A DNA stretch of 64,000 nucleotides from the NCBI RefSeq assembly GCF_036346855.1, contig NZ_CP107841.1, positions 8,002,001-8,066,000 on the forward strand, written 5' to 3'. Positions 8,148 to 16,625 of the stretch are shown piece after piece. Made by a program: the position numbers and the translations under genes. Below the pieces are notes generated by a model. The model worked only from the letters and a program-made list of their open reading frames with translations. It was not told the DNA's origin and did not search any database. Position 1 is the first letter of the stretch. The number at the start of each line of letters is the position of its first letter. This stretch comes from Streptomyces europaeiscabiei. Its GTDB lineage: Bacteria; Actinomycetota; Actinomycetes; Streptomycetales; Streptomycetaceae.

Positions 8148-8447
8148 TTAGGCGACGTAGGCGGGCGGTCTGTCGAGTGGCGCGCAGATGGGCCACTGGC
8201 CGATAGGGAGAGGCTCCGCGGGTGCGGAGCTGGGGGCGTCCTGTCGGCGGAAGGCCCGCTCGCTCATCGTGTAGTGGAGCTGTTCGAGCCTGAAGACGCA
8301 CCACTGGCAGGCGGCGAGGGGGAAAGCCCTTCCGGCTACCGTGATTTCGCCGATCTCTGCGACGGGAACGCCGGTCTGCTCGCACCTGAAGCAGCTCCCG
8401 TCCTGCCAGTCGAAGCGGCCCCACAGCTCACGGGGTTTCAGTCCCAC
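8148..8447 (-). CDS. Small CxxC zinc-binding hypothetical protein
   Basis: A 99-residue protein beginning at GTG that overlaps the end of the ATPase gene by 10 bases, so translation is probably coupled. It contains CFRCEQ near residue 20 and CQWC near residue 48, a likely zinc-binding pair, followed by a hydrophobic-charged helix and a Pro-rich tail. No family name is assigned. Comparable small Cys proteins accompany ATPase/anti-sigma genes in Streptomyces regulatory clusters. Confidence 0.65.
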   Translation of the reverse strand: MGLKPRELWGRFDWQDGSCFRCEQTGVPVAEIGEITVAGRAFPLAACQWCVFRLEQLHYTMSERAFRRQDAPSSAPAEPLPIGQWPICAPLDRPPAYVA

Positions 8448-9163
8448 TCCGGCTCCTCCTCCGTGATGTGGGGGAGAGGGCTTCCGCCGACGACGGGCAC
8501 GAAGCGCACCGGCCGGGCATGCCAGATGAACGTGTACGGCCCGGCCGAGAGAGGAAGCGTGAACTCCTCACCGTTCTTCAGCGCCTCGGCGGGCTCCCGC
8601 CATCCGTCGGACAGCCAGTCCCAGACGTAGCCGACCAGCGAGGCGTTGATGGCCGAGGCGATGACGCGCATCTGAATGCGGGCCCAGCGGATCGCGCGGT
8701 CCGGTGTGGGCATGGTCGCGATTGCGAGCTGTCTGCCGTCTTCCTGGCGCCACTCGCACCAGAACCCCGATTTGGGTACGACCGGCTCCGGTACGGCGAT
8801 CGTGCACCACGTGCGGGTGCCGTCCTCGCTGGTGCCCCAGTCCTCGGCGAGGGCTTCGACGATCAGCATGCCGCGACCGCTTTCCTCGTCGTCGGTCGGG
8901 CGCTTCACCTGAGGCCGGCCCGGAGTTCCGTCGGCCACCTCGACACGGACCTCGCCCCGCCAGTACGAGACGGAGAAGGTGACGTTCTCCGTCTCGCCGT
9001 ACCGGATGGCGTTGGTGACCAGCTCGCTGATGAGCAGGCCGGCGGTATCGATGCAGGAGCCGACCCCCCACAGCCGGAGATGGGCGGCACTGATCCGGCG
9101 TAGTTGCTGCACCCGCTGCGGCACGCGGGTGCAGGAGATGACGAAGCGAGCGGGCTGGTCCAT
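8438..9163 (-). CDS. HATPase_c ATP-binding protein (anti-sigma/RsbW-like) with extra C-terminal domain
   Basis: A 241-residue protein; ATG has GGGGAGAG directly upstream. Residues 1-135 form a GHKL ATPase with the N-box ELVTNAIRYGE, a degenerate G1 box (EVADGTPGRP) and the G2 box ESGRGMLIVEALAEDWG, as in the many Streptomyces RsbW/SpoIIAB-like proteins that bind sigma or anti-sigma-antagonist partners. Residues about 140-241 are an additional domain rich in Trp without a recognised name. Divergent from the gene set at 9527 and close to an XRE/DUF397 pair, it belongs to the common Streptomyces regulator cluster type. Its partner is not evident in the window. Confidence 0.8.
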   Translation of the reverse strand: MDQPARFVISCTRVPQRVQQLRRISAAHLRLWGVGSCIDTAGLLISELVTNAIRYGETENVTFSVSYWRGEVRVEVADGTPGRPQVKRPTDDEESGRGMLIVEALAEDWGTSEDGTRTWCTIAVPEPVVPKSGFWCEWRQEDGRQLAIATMPTPDRAIRWARIQMRVIASAINASLVGYVWDWLSDGWREPAEALKNGEEFTLPLSAGPYTFIWHARPVRFVPVVGGSPLPHITEEEPEWD

Positions 9164-9526
9164 GTCTCTCCCCGGACCGCGTACGTGCGGGACCCTTCCC
9201 TGAGGCGGAACAACATTGGCTATGCCGCCGGAAGCGCTCCGTAATCTCCCGCGCGTCGCCTCGGGAGCGGTTGCACTCTGCAAGGCAAGGGCCATCGCTG
9301 TCCTCCGCACGTCACGGGCAGGAAGGTTGCTCTCGGCACGGCACCTCGGGTGCGTTCGCCGGCTTCCCCTGGTTGCTCGGGTTTCGAGACGACCGTATGA
9401 CGACTGCGTCTCAACTCCCAAGAAGATTGCGCGAGTTTGCAGCAAGTCGTTTGACGGCGATGAATGCCGCGCAGACTATCGAGGTGTCGCGCAAATCAGC
9501 GCAAGGCAGCGGACGGGAGAGCAGCC
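9164..9526. other. Divergent promoter region
   Basis: This gap separates the minus-strand ATPase operon from the plus-strand DUF6879 cluster and should contain both promoters. I see no convincing operator, repeat or small gene in it. Confidence 0.4.
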
Positions 9527-9934
9527 GTGAAGCTACGGTTCCTTGGTAAGAACTCCACCCCCGGAGACAGCCCCACCCTGTACGCCAGTGACCAGGACAG
9601 CTACGTCATCCAAGGCTGGAAGGTGTTCGCGAACGACTTGCTCATGCAACTCGACGTGCCCGAAGGCCAGACGGTGATCGAGGTACCGCCGGAACTGTTC
9701 GAGCACCTGGCGAAGGACGGACACGTGACCGGCGAGATCAAGAGCTTCACCGCCCCAATCATGCTCGTCACGGAACAGGACACGTGCATCCTGCAAGGCC
9801 CGGAGATGACCGATCCCGAGGCGCTGAGCCAGATGCGGATGCCCGACTATGAGACCTGCATCGAGGTCCCCAAGTCCTCGATCACGGCCCTACTGGAGGA
9901 GAACGGTGGACCTGATCACCCCAGCCCAGCGTGA
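9527..9934 (+). CDS. Two-repeat small protein of the DUF6879 module
   Basis: A 135-residue protein starting at GTG with GGGAG seven bases upstream. It is an internal duplication: DQDSYVIQGWKV...EVPPELFEHL (residues about 20-63) and EQDTCILQGPEM...EVPKSSITALL (about 82-128). The same unit occurs once in the 76-residue protein encoded at 12625-12855. Its end overlaps the DUF6879 gene by 29 bases. Function unknown; always being next to DUF6879 suggests that the two act together. Confidence 0.75.
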   Translation: MKLRFLGKNSTPGDSPTLYASDQDSYVIQGWKVFANDLLMQLDVPEGQTVIEVPPELFEHLAKDGHVTGEIKSFTAPIMLVTEQDTCILQGPEMTDPEALSQMRMPDYETCIEVPKSSITALLEENGGPDHPSPA

Positions 9935-10430
9935 CGAGCTGTTCAACAGCTTCGAACGCGACGCCTTCCATCTGGAGCTGAGGGACGACTACGGTTCTCC
10001 CGTCGAGGACACGCCCTACGCGCGGTGGCAGCGGGGCGAGCCTGACGACTACGCGTGGCTCGACTCCTGGATGACGCTCATGAAGCGCGTCTCGGGTGAG
10101 GGGAAGACCGTCCGGCGGGTCCGTGTCGTCACGGAGCCGCACTCCCAGTACGTCGGCTGGGAGCACTCGTTGACCCACCTCAACCTGGAGGCCGGCGAGG
10201 ACATCCGGTGGCTCCCACGGCACCGGTTGCCGGAGGGCATCACGTTCCCGGCTGACGGCAATGACTGGTGGCTGTACGACGACCGTCTCCTCGCCGTCGG
10301 CCATTTCGACCCGGAGGGCCGGGTGTTGGGGTCGGAGATTGTCGAGGACCCGGACATTGTGGCCGCGTGCGTCCGCGTGCGTGATCTGCTCTGGTCCGCC
10401 GCCATCCCACACGCCGAGTACAAGCCCTGA
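9906..10430 (+). CDS. DUF6879 family protein
   Basis: A 174-residue protein starting with GTG inside the end of the previous gene. Diagnostic segments are FERDAFHLELRDDY near the start, VRRVRVVTEPHSQYVGWE in the middle and the NDWWLYDDRLLAVGHF segment. These proteins are widespread next to XRE/DUF397 genes in Streptomyces and their biochemical role is not known to me. A second, diverged copy is at 12126-12644. The XRE regulator gene starts 7 bases downstream, so the three genes likely form one transcript. Confidence 0.8.
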   Translation: MDLITPAQRDELFNSFERDAFHLELRDDYGSPVEDTPYARWQRGEPDDYAWLDSWMTLMKRVSGEGKTVRRVRVVTEPHSQYVGWEHSLTHLNLEAGEDIRWLPRHRLPEGITFPADGNDWWLYDDRLLAVGHFDPEGRVLGSEIVEDPDIVAACVRVRDLLWSAAIPHAEYKP

Positions 10431-10437
10431 CCTATCA

Positions 10438-11292
10438 GTGAATAACCAAGCTCAAGAGGCACGCGAGGCACTGGGTGCCCGGCTGCGCGGATTCCGGAAG
10501 GACGCGGGGTTCGCGAGCGGCCGGGCATTCGCCGTGGCCACGGGGTGGGCCGAGTCCAAGGTCTCCCGGCTGGAGAACGGCAAACAGAACCCCAGCGAAG
10601 ACGACATCCGGGTCTGGTGCATCAAGACCCAACGGCAAGAGCACGTCGAGGACTTGATAGCCACGGTTCGCCACATCGACGAGCTGTGGCTTGAGTGGCG
10701 CCGGCAATTCCAGACGGGGGTGGAACAACGCCAGCGCAAGGCCCTGCCGGTCTACGCCAAGACCAAGGTCTTCCGCATCTGGCACCCCACGCTCGTGTGG
10801 GGGACGCTCCAGACGGCGGAGTACGCGGCTGAGACGTTCAGACAGGTTGTCGACTACTTCGAGATCCCCGACGACGCGGAAGCCGCCACCGCCAAGCGGC
10901 TCGAACGCCAGCAATACCTGTACCAGGGCAACCGGATCTTCAATGTCGTGCTCGGCGAACAGGCCCTCTACACCAACTTCGGCGGCCCAGACGTGATGAA
11001 GGGCCAGCTCGACCGTCTGCTGGCGGTGATGAGGCTTCCCCGGCTGAGCCTGGGCATCATCCCCCGATCCGCGCCCCTGGGCATCTGGCCCGGAAACTCC
11101 TTCTCGATGTTCGACGACAAGCTCGTCCTCGTCGAGACCTACTCGGCGGAGTTCTCCGTCACTCAGCCCCGCGAAATCGAGCTGTACACCAAGGCGTTCG
11201 CCCTCTTGAAGCAGTCAGCGGTCTACGGAACCGCAGTCCGAGACCTCATCCTCACAGCCATTCATGACTTCGATCAGATGCCGAACGACTAG
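10438..11292 (+). CDS. XRE-family regulator with DUF5753-type sensor domain
   Basis: A 284-residue protein starting at GTG. Residues 10-65 are an XRE helix-turn-helix (GRAFAVATGWAESKVSRLE recognition helix). Residues about 95-275 are the DUF5753 domain with LVWGTLQTAEYA and LGIIPRSAPLG segments. Such regulators in Streptomyces usually pair with a DUF397 gene immediately downstream, as here (10-base gap), and affect development or antibiotic production through antagonism between the two. Target promoters are not evident; the divergent gap at 9164-9526 is the nearest candidate. Confidence 0.88.
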   Translation: MNNQAQEAREALGARLRGFRKDAGFASGRAFAVATGWAESKVSRLENGKQNPSEDDIRVWCIKTQRQEHVEDLIATVRHIDELWLEWRRQFQTGVEQRQRKALPVYAKTKVFRIWHPTLVWGTLQTAEYAAETFRQVVDYFEIPDDAEAATAKRLERQQYLYQGNRIFNVVLGEQALYTNFGGPDVMKGQLDRLLAVMRLPRLSLGIIPRSAPLGIWPGNSFSMFDDKLVLVETYSAEFSVTQPREIELYTKAFALLKQSAVYGTAVRDLILTAIHDFDQMPND

Positions 11293-11301
11293 GAGAACAC
11301 C

Positions 11302-11484
11302 ATGCAGCCCGCGACCCCGAACTGGCGTACCAGCTCCTACACAGGGACAGAGAACTGCGTTGAAGTGGCCGACAACGACCCAACGAAGGTGATGGTTCGG
11401 GACACCAAGGCGCGCGATCGGGGATTTTTGGCCGTCCAACGAGGCACCTGGACGGCGTTCGTCGGGTACGCCACGCGGGGATAG
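11302..11484 (+). CDS. DUF397 family small protein
   Basis: A 60-residue protein with the family pattern WRTSSYTGTENCVEVAD near the start, VMVRDTKARDRG in the middle and a WTAFV end. ATG is preceded by AGGAGAACACC. DUF397 proteins are small partners that modulate the neighbouring XRE/DUF5753 regulator. A strong hairpin at 11517-11544 ends the unit. Confidence 0.88.
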   Translation: MQPATPNWRTSSYTGTENCVEVADNDPTKVMVRDTKARDRGFLAVQRGTWTAFVGYATRG

Positions 11485-11516
11485 CGTTCCGAGTGGAGGG
11501 CCACATACGGGAAGGA

Positions 11517-11544
11517 CGCTCCAGCCCGTGAACCGGCTGGAGCG
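11517..11544 (+). terminator. Terminator hairpin after DUF397
   Basis: CGCTCCAGCC pairs perfectly with GGCTGGAGCG around an eight-base loop, 32 bases after the DUF397 stop. Confidence 0.7.
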
Positions 11545-12125
11545 CTCCTATCAGTACGCCCACCCACCGCCGACAGGGCCGGCGATGTCTGTTTCCGGAG
11601 CACGGCTCGTCACGAGGAGCCGCCCAGGAACGTATCCGCGGTCGGCGACGCCGCGGGGTTGCGTCCGCCTCTGACGTGACGGATGGAGAACGTTGTGGTT
11701 CCGGGGCGCTGGAGGTGTGACTTCCAGGAGAGGATTCAGTCGGCTGTCCCAGCACGGCAGCTTGGATGACGGGCCAGGCGCCTTGCCGCCACCAGGCGAA
11801 CAGCCTGCGGCTGGCGATGACTGGTACGGCCAGCGACTCGACGAACTCCGGTCGGCCATAGACCTGCGCGGAGCGCTGAGCCGGGTCCAGCTTGTGCTGG
11901 TGGTTGACGACGAGTGCGCCTCCAGCCACAGGCTGGGACGGGCGGATCTGCGGCCACGTGCGAGGGTGCTTCTGCAGGGCGTTGACGAGGCTCTCGGACG
12001 CGGTGTCAACTACGCGAAGCGGCATGGTCTTGAGCTTCCCAGCAAGCGCATCGCGAAGCAGAGCGGGCTTCCTGGACGCTCGAAGATGGCGATGTCATGT
12101 CGCAGCGATGATGCTGTTCGAGCTG
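11545..12125. other. Gap with only degenerate coding sequence
   Basis: Both strands have open frames but none combines a start site and a recognisable family. On the minus strand (about 11750-12010) a segment reads SRRLFAWWRQGAWPVI, reminiscent of the N-terminal part of an IS transposase, so this may be a decayed insertion sequence. I could not find terminal inverted repeats. Confidence 0.3.
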
Positions 12126-12644
12126 TCAGGCCGACGGGGTCGGCTGGAACTCTGCGTGCGGTGTCGCCCGCGCCCACACGGACTCGAAGGCCGACTCGCA
12201 GAGCTTTGCGACCTCAGGGTCTTCGGTGAGTTCCATCTCCATGTTCTCGCCTTTGCCGTCGAAGTGGTTGACGAGGACGAGGCTGGGGTCGAAGAGCCAG
12301 AAGTCGTTGCCCGGAAGAGCGAGGTCCGTGGCGTTGCGCCGGGAGAGCCAGCGCACGTCCTCGCCGGCGGCGATGTTGAGTCCGTCCGTTACGTCGTACT
12401 CGAAGCGGATGTACTCGCTGACGGGAGTCGACACGACGCGGGCCCGGCGGACCTCGACGCCTCGCGAGGATGCCTCCGTGACGAGGCTGAGCCAGTCACT
12501 CCAACGCGCGGCCGGGTCGAGTGCCGTACCGGCCTGCCAGTCGACGAAGGCCGGGTCCGACTTCATGTAGGCGTCACGCATCTCCAGATGGACGGCCGTC
12601 CGCCGGCAGTCGCGGAACAGTTCCTCAAACGTCGGGGTCCTCAT
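12126..12644 (-). CDS. DUF6879 family protein, second copy
   Basis: A 172-residue protein with RRTAVHLEMRDAY, ARVVSTPVSEYIRFEY and NDFWLFDPSLVLVNHFDG, each matching the plus-strand DUF6879 protein at 9906-10430. It starts inside the last 20 bases of the small gene upstream, the same overlap arrangement as in the plus-strand copy. Unlike that copy it has no XRE/DUF397 pair behind it. Function unknown. Confidence 0.82.
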   Translation of the reverse strand: MRTPTFEELFRDCRRTAVHLEMRDAYMKSDPAFVDWQAGTALDPAARWSDWLSLVTEASSRGVEVRRARVVSTPVSEYIRFEYDVTDGLNIAAGEDVRWLSRRNATDLALPGNDFWLFDPSLVLVNHFDGKGENMEMELTEDPEVAKLCESAFESVWARATPHAEFQPTPSA

Positions 12645-12855
12645 CAGCTTTCTTCACCTCCAGGAAGAACTGCACCATGCGCCGGGGGATCTCCACCACC
12701 GACTCATGACCCGGGATGTCCATCTGCCCGAGACGCTCGACGTCCTCCACCTTCAGCCCCTGCACGAGGTAGCTGTCCTTCTCCTCGTCGAGGTAGATGG
12801 TGGGGGAGCCGCCACTGGGACTCTCCGGGTCCTTACCGAGCCTACGCAGGGCCAT
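12625..12855 (-). CDS. Single-repeat small protein of the second DUF6879 module
   Basis: A 76-residue protein, ATG with a perfect GGAGG six bases upstream. The core EKDSYLVQGLKV...DIPGHESVVEIPRR matches each of the two repeats in the 135-residue protein at 9527-9934, so this is the one-unit form. It leads the minus-strand operon with the DUF6879 gene. Confidence 0.75.
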   Translation of the reverse strand: MALRRLGKDPESPSGGSPTIYLDEEKDSYLVQGLKVEDVERLGQMDIPGHESVVEIPRRMVQFFLEVKKADEDPDV

Positions 12856-13311
12856 GATGTCCTCCTCGGACACCGGTAACGATCTCTGTGCCAGAGCTTG
12901 CCCGCCACTGTGCCGTGGAGCGAGGAACTTGCCGAAACTTGCCAGACGTACCGAAGTTGACCTTACGTAGCCAGGGTCGGGGTGACGAGCAGCGGGCCAA
13001 CGACGGCACTCCGGGGGGCGGCCGGATCCGATCGCCGTCCCTCCTCCCTCAGCGCCCAGAGGAGGGGTATAGCCCCAAGCCGGGAGACCCTGGTCGACGC
13101 GCACGGACGCATGGGGCGTTTCACTTCGACGATTCACCAGTTCGCCGGAGGCAGACAGGGAAGATCCCGAAGGTACTGGTACTCCGCAGACGTGCATGTC
13201 AACGTGGATGACTGTCCGAAACCCCAGGTCAACGAAGGTCGTTGACCCATCCCCGAGCCAACGGAGGCGCTCCTGCACCCGCACCACCCCAGCGATCCTT
13301 CCCGTCCCGAC
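12856..13311. other. Divergent intergenic region
   Basis: The gap lies between the minus-strand DUF6879 operon and the plus-strand DUF317 gene. It holds direct repeats of ACTTGCC near 12926-12948, possibly part of the minus-strand promoter. No gene is supported here. Confidence 0.35.
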
Positions 13312-14010
13312 TTGTCGGACCCGGTGTACTGGGTCACCCCGCGTCACCTCGCCGGTGATGACGGCTCGCTCGCCGAGCGGGTCGGCGACACCCTGGCCGA
13401 CCTCGACTGGCGCATGTGGCCCACCTCGCGCCACACCTTGCTCTATGTGAGCCCGGACGAGCTGCGCGGCGCCGAGTGGATCCTCGCGGCCTATCCGTTC
13501 GAGCTGGGCGGCCTGCCCGTTGCATGGCAGTTGAATGCCCGTCCGCATGCCAACTCCGTGATGACGGAGTGGAACGCGTACTTCACCACCGGCGTCCCGT
13601 ACGAGGCGCTCGCCGATCTCATCGTGGCGATCGACGTCCGCGAGGCGCCCGACACCGACTTCGAGGGGCCGGAGGCGGTCCTCAACGAGCTTGGCGCACA
13701 AGGGTGGATCCGCGACGTGGACCGGCCTCGCACCACTGCCACAGATCCTGGGCTCTCCTCCAGCGTGTCCCTGGAACCGGTGCCGCCGCTCATCCAGGAC
13801 GCCGACCCGCGCCCGGACCTGGTGGGCTGGCAAGCGTGGGCGGAACCCGTTCTGGGCGCCCCGTACCTGTGGTGTGCCAGCTTCAGCGCCAGCGTTCCGA
13901 ACGACGTGGTCGCCGCGTTTGCGTCATCGCTTGCCTCACCGGTCCCGGTGCCCCGCCGCACTGTGCCCGAGAACGCCGTGGGTCGGCTCACGGTCGTCTG
14001 CTGCGGCTGA
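13312..14010 (+). CDS. DUF317 domain-containing protein
   Basis: A 232-residue protein with two DUF317 units: VYWVTPRHLAGDDG...AYPFELGGLPVAW and, near the C terminus, a WCASFSASVPNDVVAAFASSLA segment typical of the family. DUF317 genes are frequent in Streptomyces integrative elements; role unknown. The start is uncertain: TTG 13312 has no ribosome site, while a CTG at 13273 in the same frame is preceded by GGAGG and would add HPHHP-type residues. The gene converges with the relaxase gene and the two share a terminator hairpin. Confidence 0.75.
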   Translation: MSDPVYWVTPRHLAGDDGSLAERVGDTLADLDWRMWPTSRHTLLYVSPDELRGAEWILAAYPFELGGLPVAWQLNARPHANSVMTEWNAYFTTGVPYEALADLIVAIDVREAPDTDFEGPEAVLNELGAQGWIRDVDRPRTTATDPGLSSSVSLEPVPPLIQDADPRPDLVGWQAWAEPVLGAPYLWCASFSASVPNDVVAAFASSLASPVPVPRRTVPENAVGRLTVVCCG

Positions 14011-14080
14011 CGACCTCTGCCTCAGCGGAGTCGACTGCTCACCAAGGTCCAGGCTGCCTCCTGACCACCCTGCTCTACCA

Positions 14081-14106
14081 GTGCCCTCTGTCTCGGCAGA
14101 GGGCAC
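14081..14106. terminator. Bidirectional terminator between DUF317 and relaxase genes
   Basis: GTGCCCTCTG and CAGAGGGCAC form a perfect ten-base-pair stem with a six-base loop in the convergent gap. Confidence 0.75.
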
Positions 14107-14122
14107 CGGCATATGTGCTGAA

Positions 14123-15838
14123 TCACCGCGTCTTGCGGGGCTGGCCGTCTCGGTTCGGGGCGGGCGAGACAGCGCGCCCACTGCCCTTGGCCGCAGCGAG
14201 GGTGCGGTCGGGCATCGTGTTGGCGTCAGCGGGCAGGTCGGCCAGGCGGCGCAGCCGCCACACCAGCACGTCGCTGATCGAGTCGGCGGTGCCCAGCTCC
14301 CGCCGTCCGGCAGCCTCGCCCAGCAGCGCGACCGGGTCGTGGCCGGCGATCTCGGTATCGGTGAGGGTGGCCGCCAGGGCGTGCCAGCCCGGCTCGGCCA
14401 GGATCTGTTCGGCCAGCTCCGGCACGGCCGCCCGCAGACGGGTGGCCTGCTTCTGGCACAGGGGCTGGGACAGACGCCGGCCTCGCTGGTACAGCACGCC
14501 CAACGGGACGTCGGCGGCGGCTTGGTAGGCGGTGCGCAGATGTTCGGCGGCCTGGCGGGCTGCGGCGGCCTGCTGGGCGTGGGCCTTCTTCGCATGCCAG
14601 TGGGCGGTGGCGGTGACGAGGAAGAACAGCATGTCGATGACCATCGCGGTGGTGGCGCCGTCCTCCCCGCGGCCGAGCGCGGGGCCGCTGTAGACGAGGT
14701 CGCGGGCGGCCTGGCGCAGGGCCCGGTCGTGTCCGCGTTCGGCCTGGATGTGGGAGCGGGTGGCCCGCTCGAACACGAAGGCCGCGTCGCGCAGTTCGGC
14801 GCGGGTGTGGGCGGCTGAGGTCTTGGCGAGCGCGTCCAGGACCTCCCCTGCGGCGGCGATGTGCGAGGCCACCTGGCTGTCCTCGCCATGATCGATGATC
14901 AGCAGCGCTTGCCATGCTGTGGTGGCGGCACTGCGTCGCGCGGCGGCCGGACCGGGCGACCGGGGGGACGGTGCGCTGTCGCTTCGGCTGGAGGCGTCGC
15001 CGTTGCCGGAGAAGCGTTTGCGGATGCGGGGCAGGGACAGGTCGGGGGAGAGCGTGGAGCCCGCGTAGAACACGGGCTCCTTCTCGCCGTTGCGGTTGTC
15101 CGGGAGGGCGACCTTGTAGCCGAGCAGGTCGCCGGAGGGTGCGGCGCGTTTGCGGATCAGCAGGCCGGCGGCGGCCAGCCGGTCGAAGAACTCCTCCTCG
15201 CTCATGGCTCCGGCCACTGCCCGCCGTACGGTCTCCCGCAGCTCCTCGCGAGCGGCCTGCTCTCTGCCCTCGCGTCGCGCCTTGTGGCGTTCGGCGCTGG
15301 TGGGGGGCTTGGCGGCGGTGCCGTCCCCGGGCGGGACACGGCGCAGCCCGTAGTCGACTTCGATGCGGCGGCATTCGGCCTGGGCGCGGCGGGCCTCGTT
15401 GTGCCGACGGGGTCGGCGGCCGTCGTCGCGGATGAGGGTGGCGATGATGTGGATGTGGTCGTCGGCATGGCGTACGGCTGCCCACCGGCAGGCTTGCTCG
15501 TCGCCGTCGGGGGCGATGCCGGTGGCGGCGACCATGCGGCGGGCGATGGCCGCCCAGTCCTCGTCGGACAGGATCGGGTCCTCGGGGGCAGCCCGCACCG
15601 ACAGGTGCCACACGTGCTTCTCGGGGCGCTTGCTGGCGGGCAGGGCGTTGACGGGCTGGTCGAGCAGGTGCTCAAGCTGCTCGTAGGTGGCTTTCGGGTC
15701 GCGGCCGGGGTCAGGGGTGAGCGGGTCGAAGGCGGCCACCAGGTGCGGGTCGGTATGCACCTCGTCGGTGCCGGGGCCGTAGAGGTATTTGATGAGTCCG
15801 ATCGTTTCGCTGCCGCGCTTGTGGATGCTGGGGATCAC
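14123..15838 (-). CDS. Relaxase/mobilization nuclease
   Basis: A 571-residue protein starting at GTG and overlapping mobC by four bases. The relaxase domain occupies about residues 1-200: an N-terminal HKRG...LIKYLYGPG segment and the metal-binding HADDHIHIIATL triad (H-x3-H-x-H) near residue 125. The middle is charged and helical; the C-terminal half is Ala-rich with two predicted hydrophobic stretches (VIDMLFFLVTATAHW near residue 400). Relaxases nick oriT and pilot single-stranded DNA during transfer. With MobC upstream and a palindrome array before that, this is the transfer module. Relaxase-type mobilisation is less usual in Streptomyces elements, which mostly rely on double-stranded transfer by TraB. 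Confidence 0.85.
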   Translation of the reverse strand: MIPSIHKRGSETIGLIKYLYGPGTDEVHTDPHLVAAFDPLTPDPGRDPKATYEQLEHLLDQPVNALPASKRPEKHVWHLSVRAAPEDPILSDEDWAAIARRMVAATGIAPDGDEQACRWAAVRHADDHIHIIATLIRDDGRRPRRHNEARRAQAECRRIEVDYGLRRVPPGDGTAAKPPTSAERHKARREGREQAAREELRETVRRAVAGAMSEEEFFDRLAAAGLLIRKRAAPSGDLLGYKVALPDNRNGEKEPVFYAGSTLSPDLSLPRIRKRFSGNGDASSRSDSAPSPRSPGPAAARRSAATTAWQALLIIDHGEDSQVASHIAAAGEVLDALAKTSAAHTRAELRDAAFVFERATRSHIQAERGHDRALRQAARDLVYSGPALGRGEDGATTAMVIDMLFFLVTATAHWHAKKAHAQQAAAARQAAEHLRTAYQAAADVPLGVLYQRGRRLSQPLCQKQATRLRAAVPELAEQILAEPGWHALAATLTDTEIAGHDPVALLGEAAGRRELGTADSISDVLVWRLRRLADLPADANTMPDRTLAAAKGSGRAVSPAPNRDGQPRKTR

Positions 15839-16452
15839 GCGATGCCACCGCCGTCCCGGTGGGCGAGCAGGGCATCGGCGGCGGCCTCCATACGGCGGGC
15901 GGCGCGCCGGACAGCCTCGGCCGAGGCATCCAGGTGGGGTGCGTCGGCGCCGGAGTTGAGAGCCTTGGCGACCTGGTTGAACAGGCCGTGGATGCGGCCC
16001 AGGTGCCGGCGGGCGGCGAACAGCTCGTCGATGACCTGCCGTTCGGTGGCGATCTCGGCGGCGGTGCGGTTCAGGTCGCGGGCGGCCTTGTCGACGGCGT
16101 AGGAGAGGAAGGCGGCGTTGGACATCTGGCAGTGGGCGGCGGCGTCGGTGAAGCGCTTGAACTCGGGATCGTTCATGCGGCAGCTGGGCTGGTGCACGCG
16201 CTTGCGCGACTTCGGCTGACGCGCGCGCTGACGTCTCTTCGAGAGGGACTCGGCCTGCCGGTTCCCTCCCTGCTGCGGTCCGCCCTCGGCCGCAGCCTGA
16301 CGGTCCGGTGCCCCCTGGCGCCGGGCTGTTCCCGCCACCCCAGGGGCGGGAACTCCGGGAGCATTGCTCCCGGTACAACTTGCTGTGCCGTTGTCTGGGG
16401 CAGTGGTCGTCTCCTGCTGTGCAGTGGGGCGTTCGTGGTGCTGGTCGTGCAC
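15835..16452 (-). CDS. mobC: MobC-like relaxosome accessory protein
   Basis: A 205-residue protein. GTG was chosen because GGAG lies ten bases upstream. Residues 1-95 are low-complexity and basic; residues about 95-205 form the MobC domain, with DPEFKRFTDAAAHCQMS, an SYAVDKAARDLNR helix and LGRIHGLFNQVAKALN, the conserved family segment. MobC binds oriT next to the nick site and helps the relaxase to open DNA. The gene lies between the relaxase and the palindrome-rich region at 16626-17032, exactly where an oriT would be expected. Confidence 0.82.
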   Translation of the reverse strand: MHDQHHERPTAQQETTTAPDNGTASCTGSNAPGVPAPGVAGTARRQGAPDRQAAAEGGPQQGGNRQAESLSKRRQRARQPKSRKRVHQPSCRMNDPEFKRFTDAAAHCQMSNAAFLSYAVDKAARDLNRTAAEIATERQVIDELFAARRHLGRIHGLFNQVAKALNSGADAPHLDASAEAVRRAARRMEAAADALLAHRDGGGIA

Positions 16453-16625
16453 GCTCGGTTCTCCGTGTGGTCTGCGTGATGAGGGGTGGTCGTGCTGCTT
16501 GGCCAGGGCGGGCCGTCGTTTCGGGCGCGTGAGGGCGCGAACCGCGACCGGGGCTGGTCTCGGCCTGCCGCCGGAGATGGGTTCCGGGACCGTGGGGCGG
16601 CTGGGGACCCGGGGGCGGGGCCCTT

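Noticed and set aside
11545-12125. Possible transposase fragment
   Set aside because: One short segment resembles an IS transposase N terminus, but no catalytic motif or terminal repeat was found, so it is listed only as a gap.
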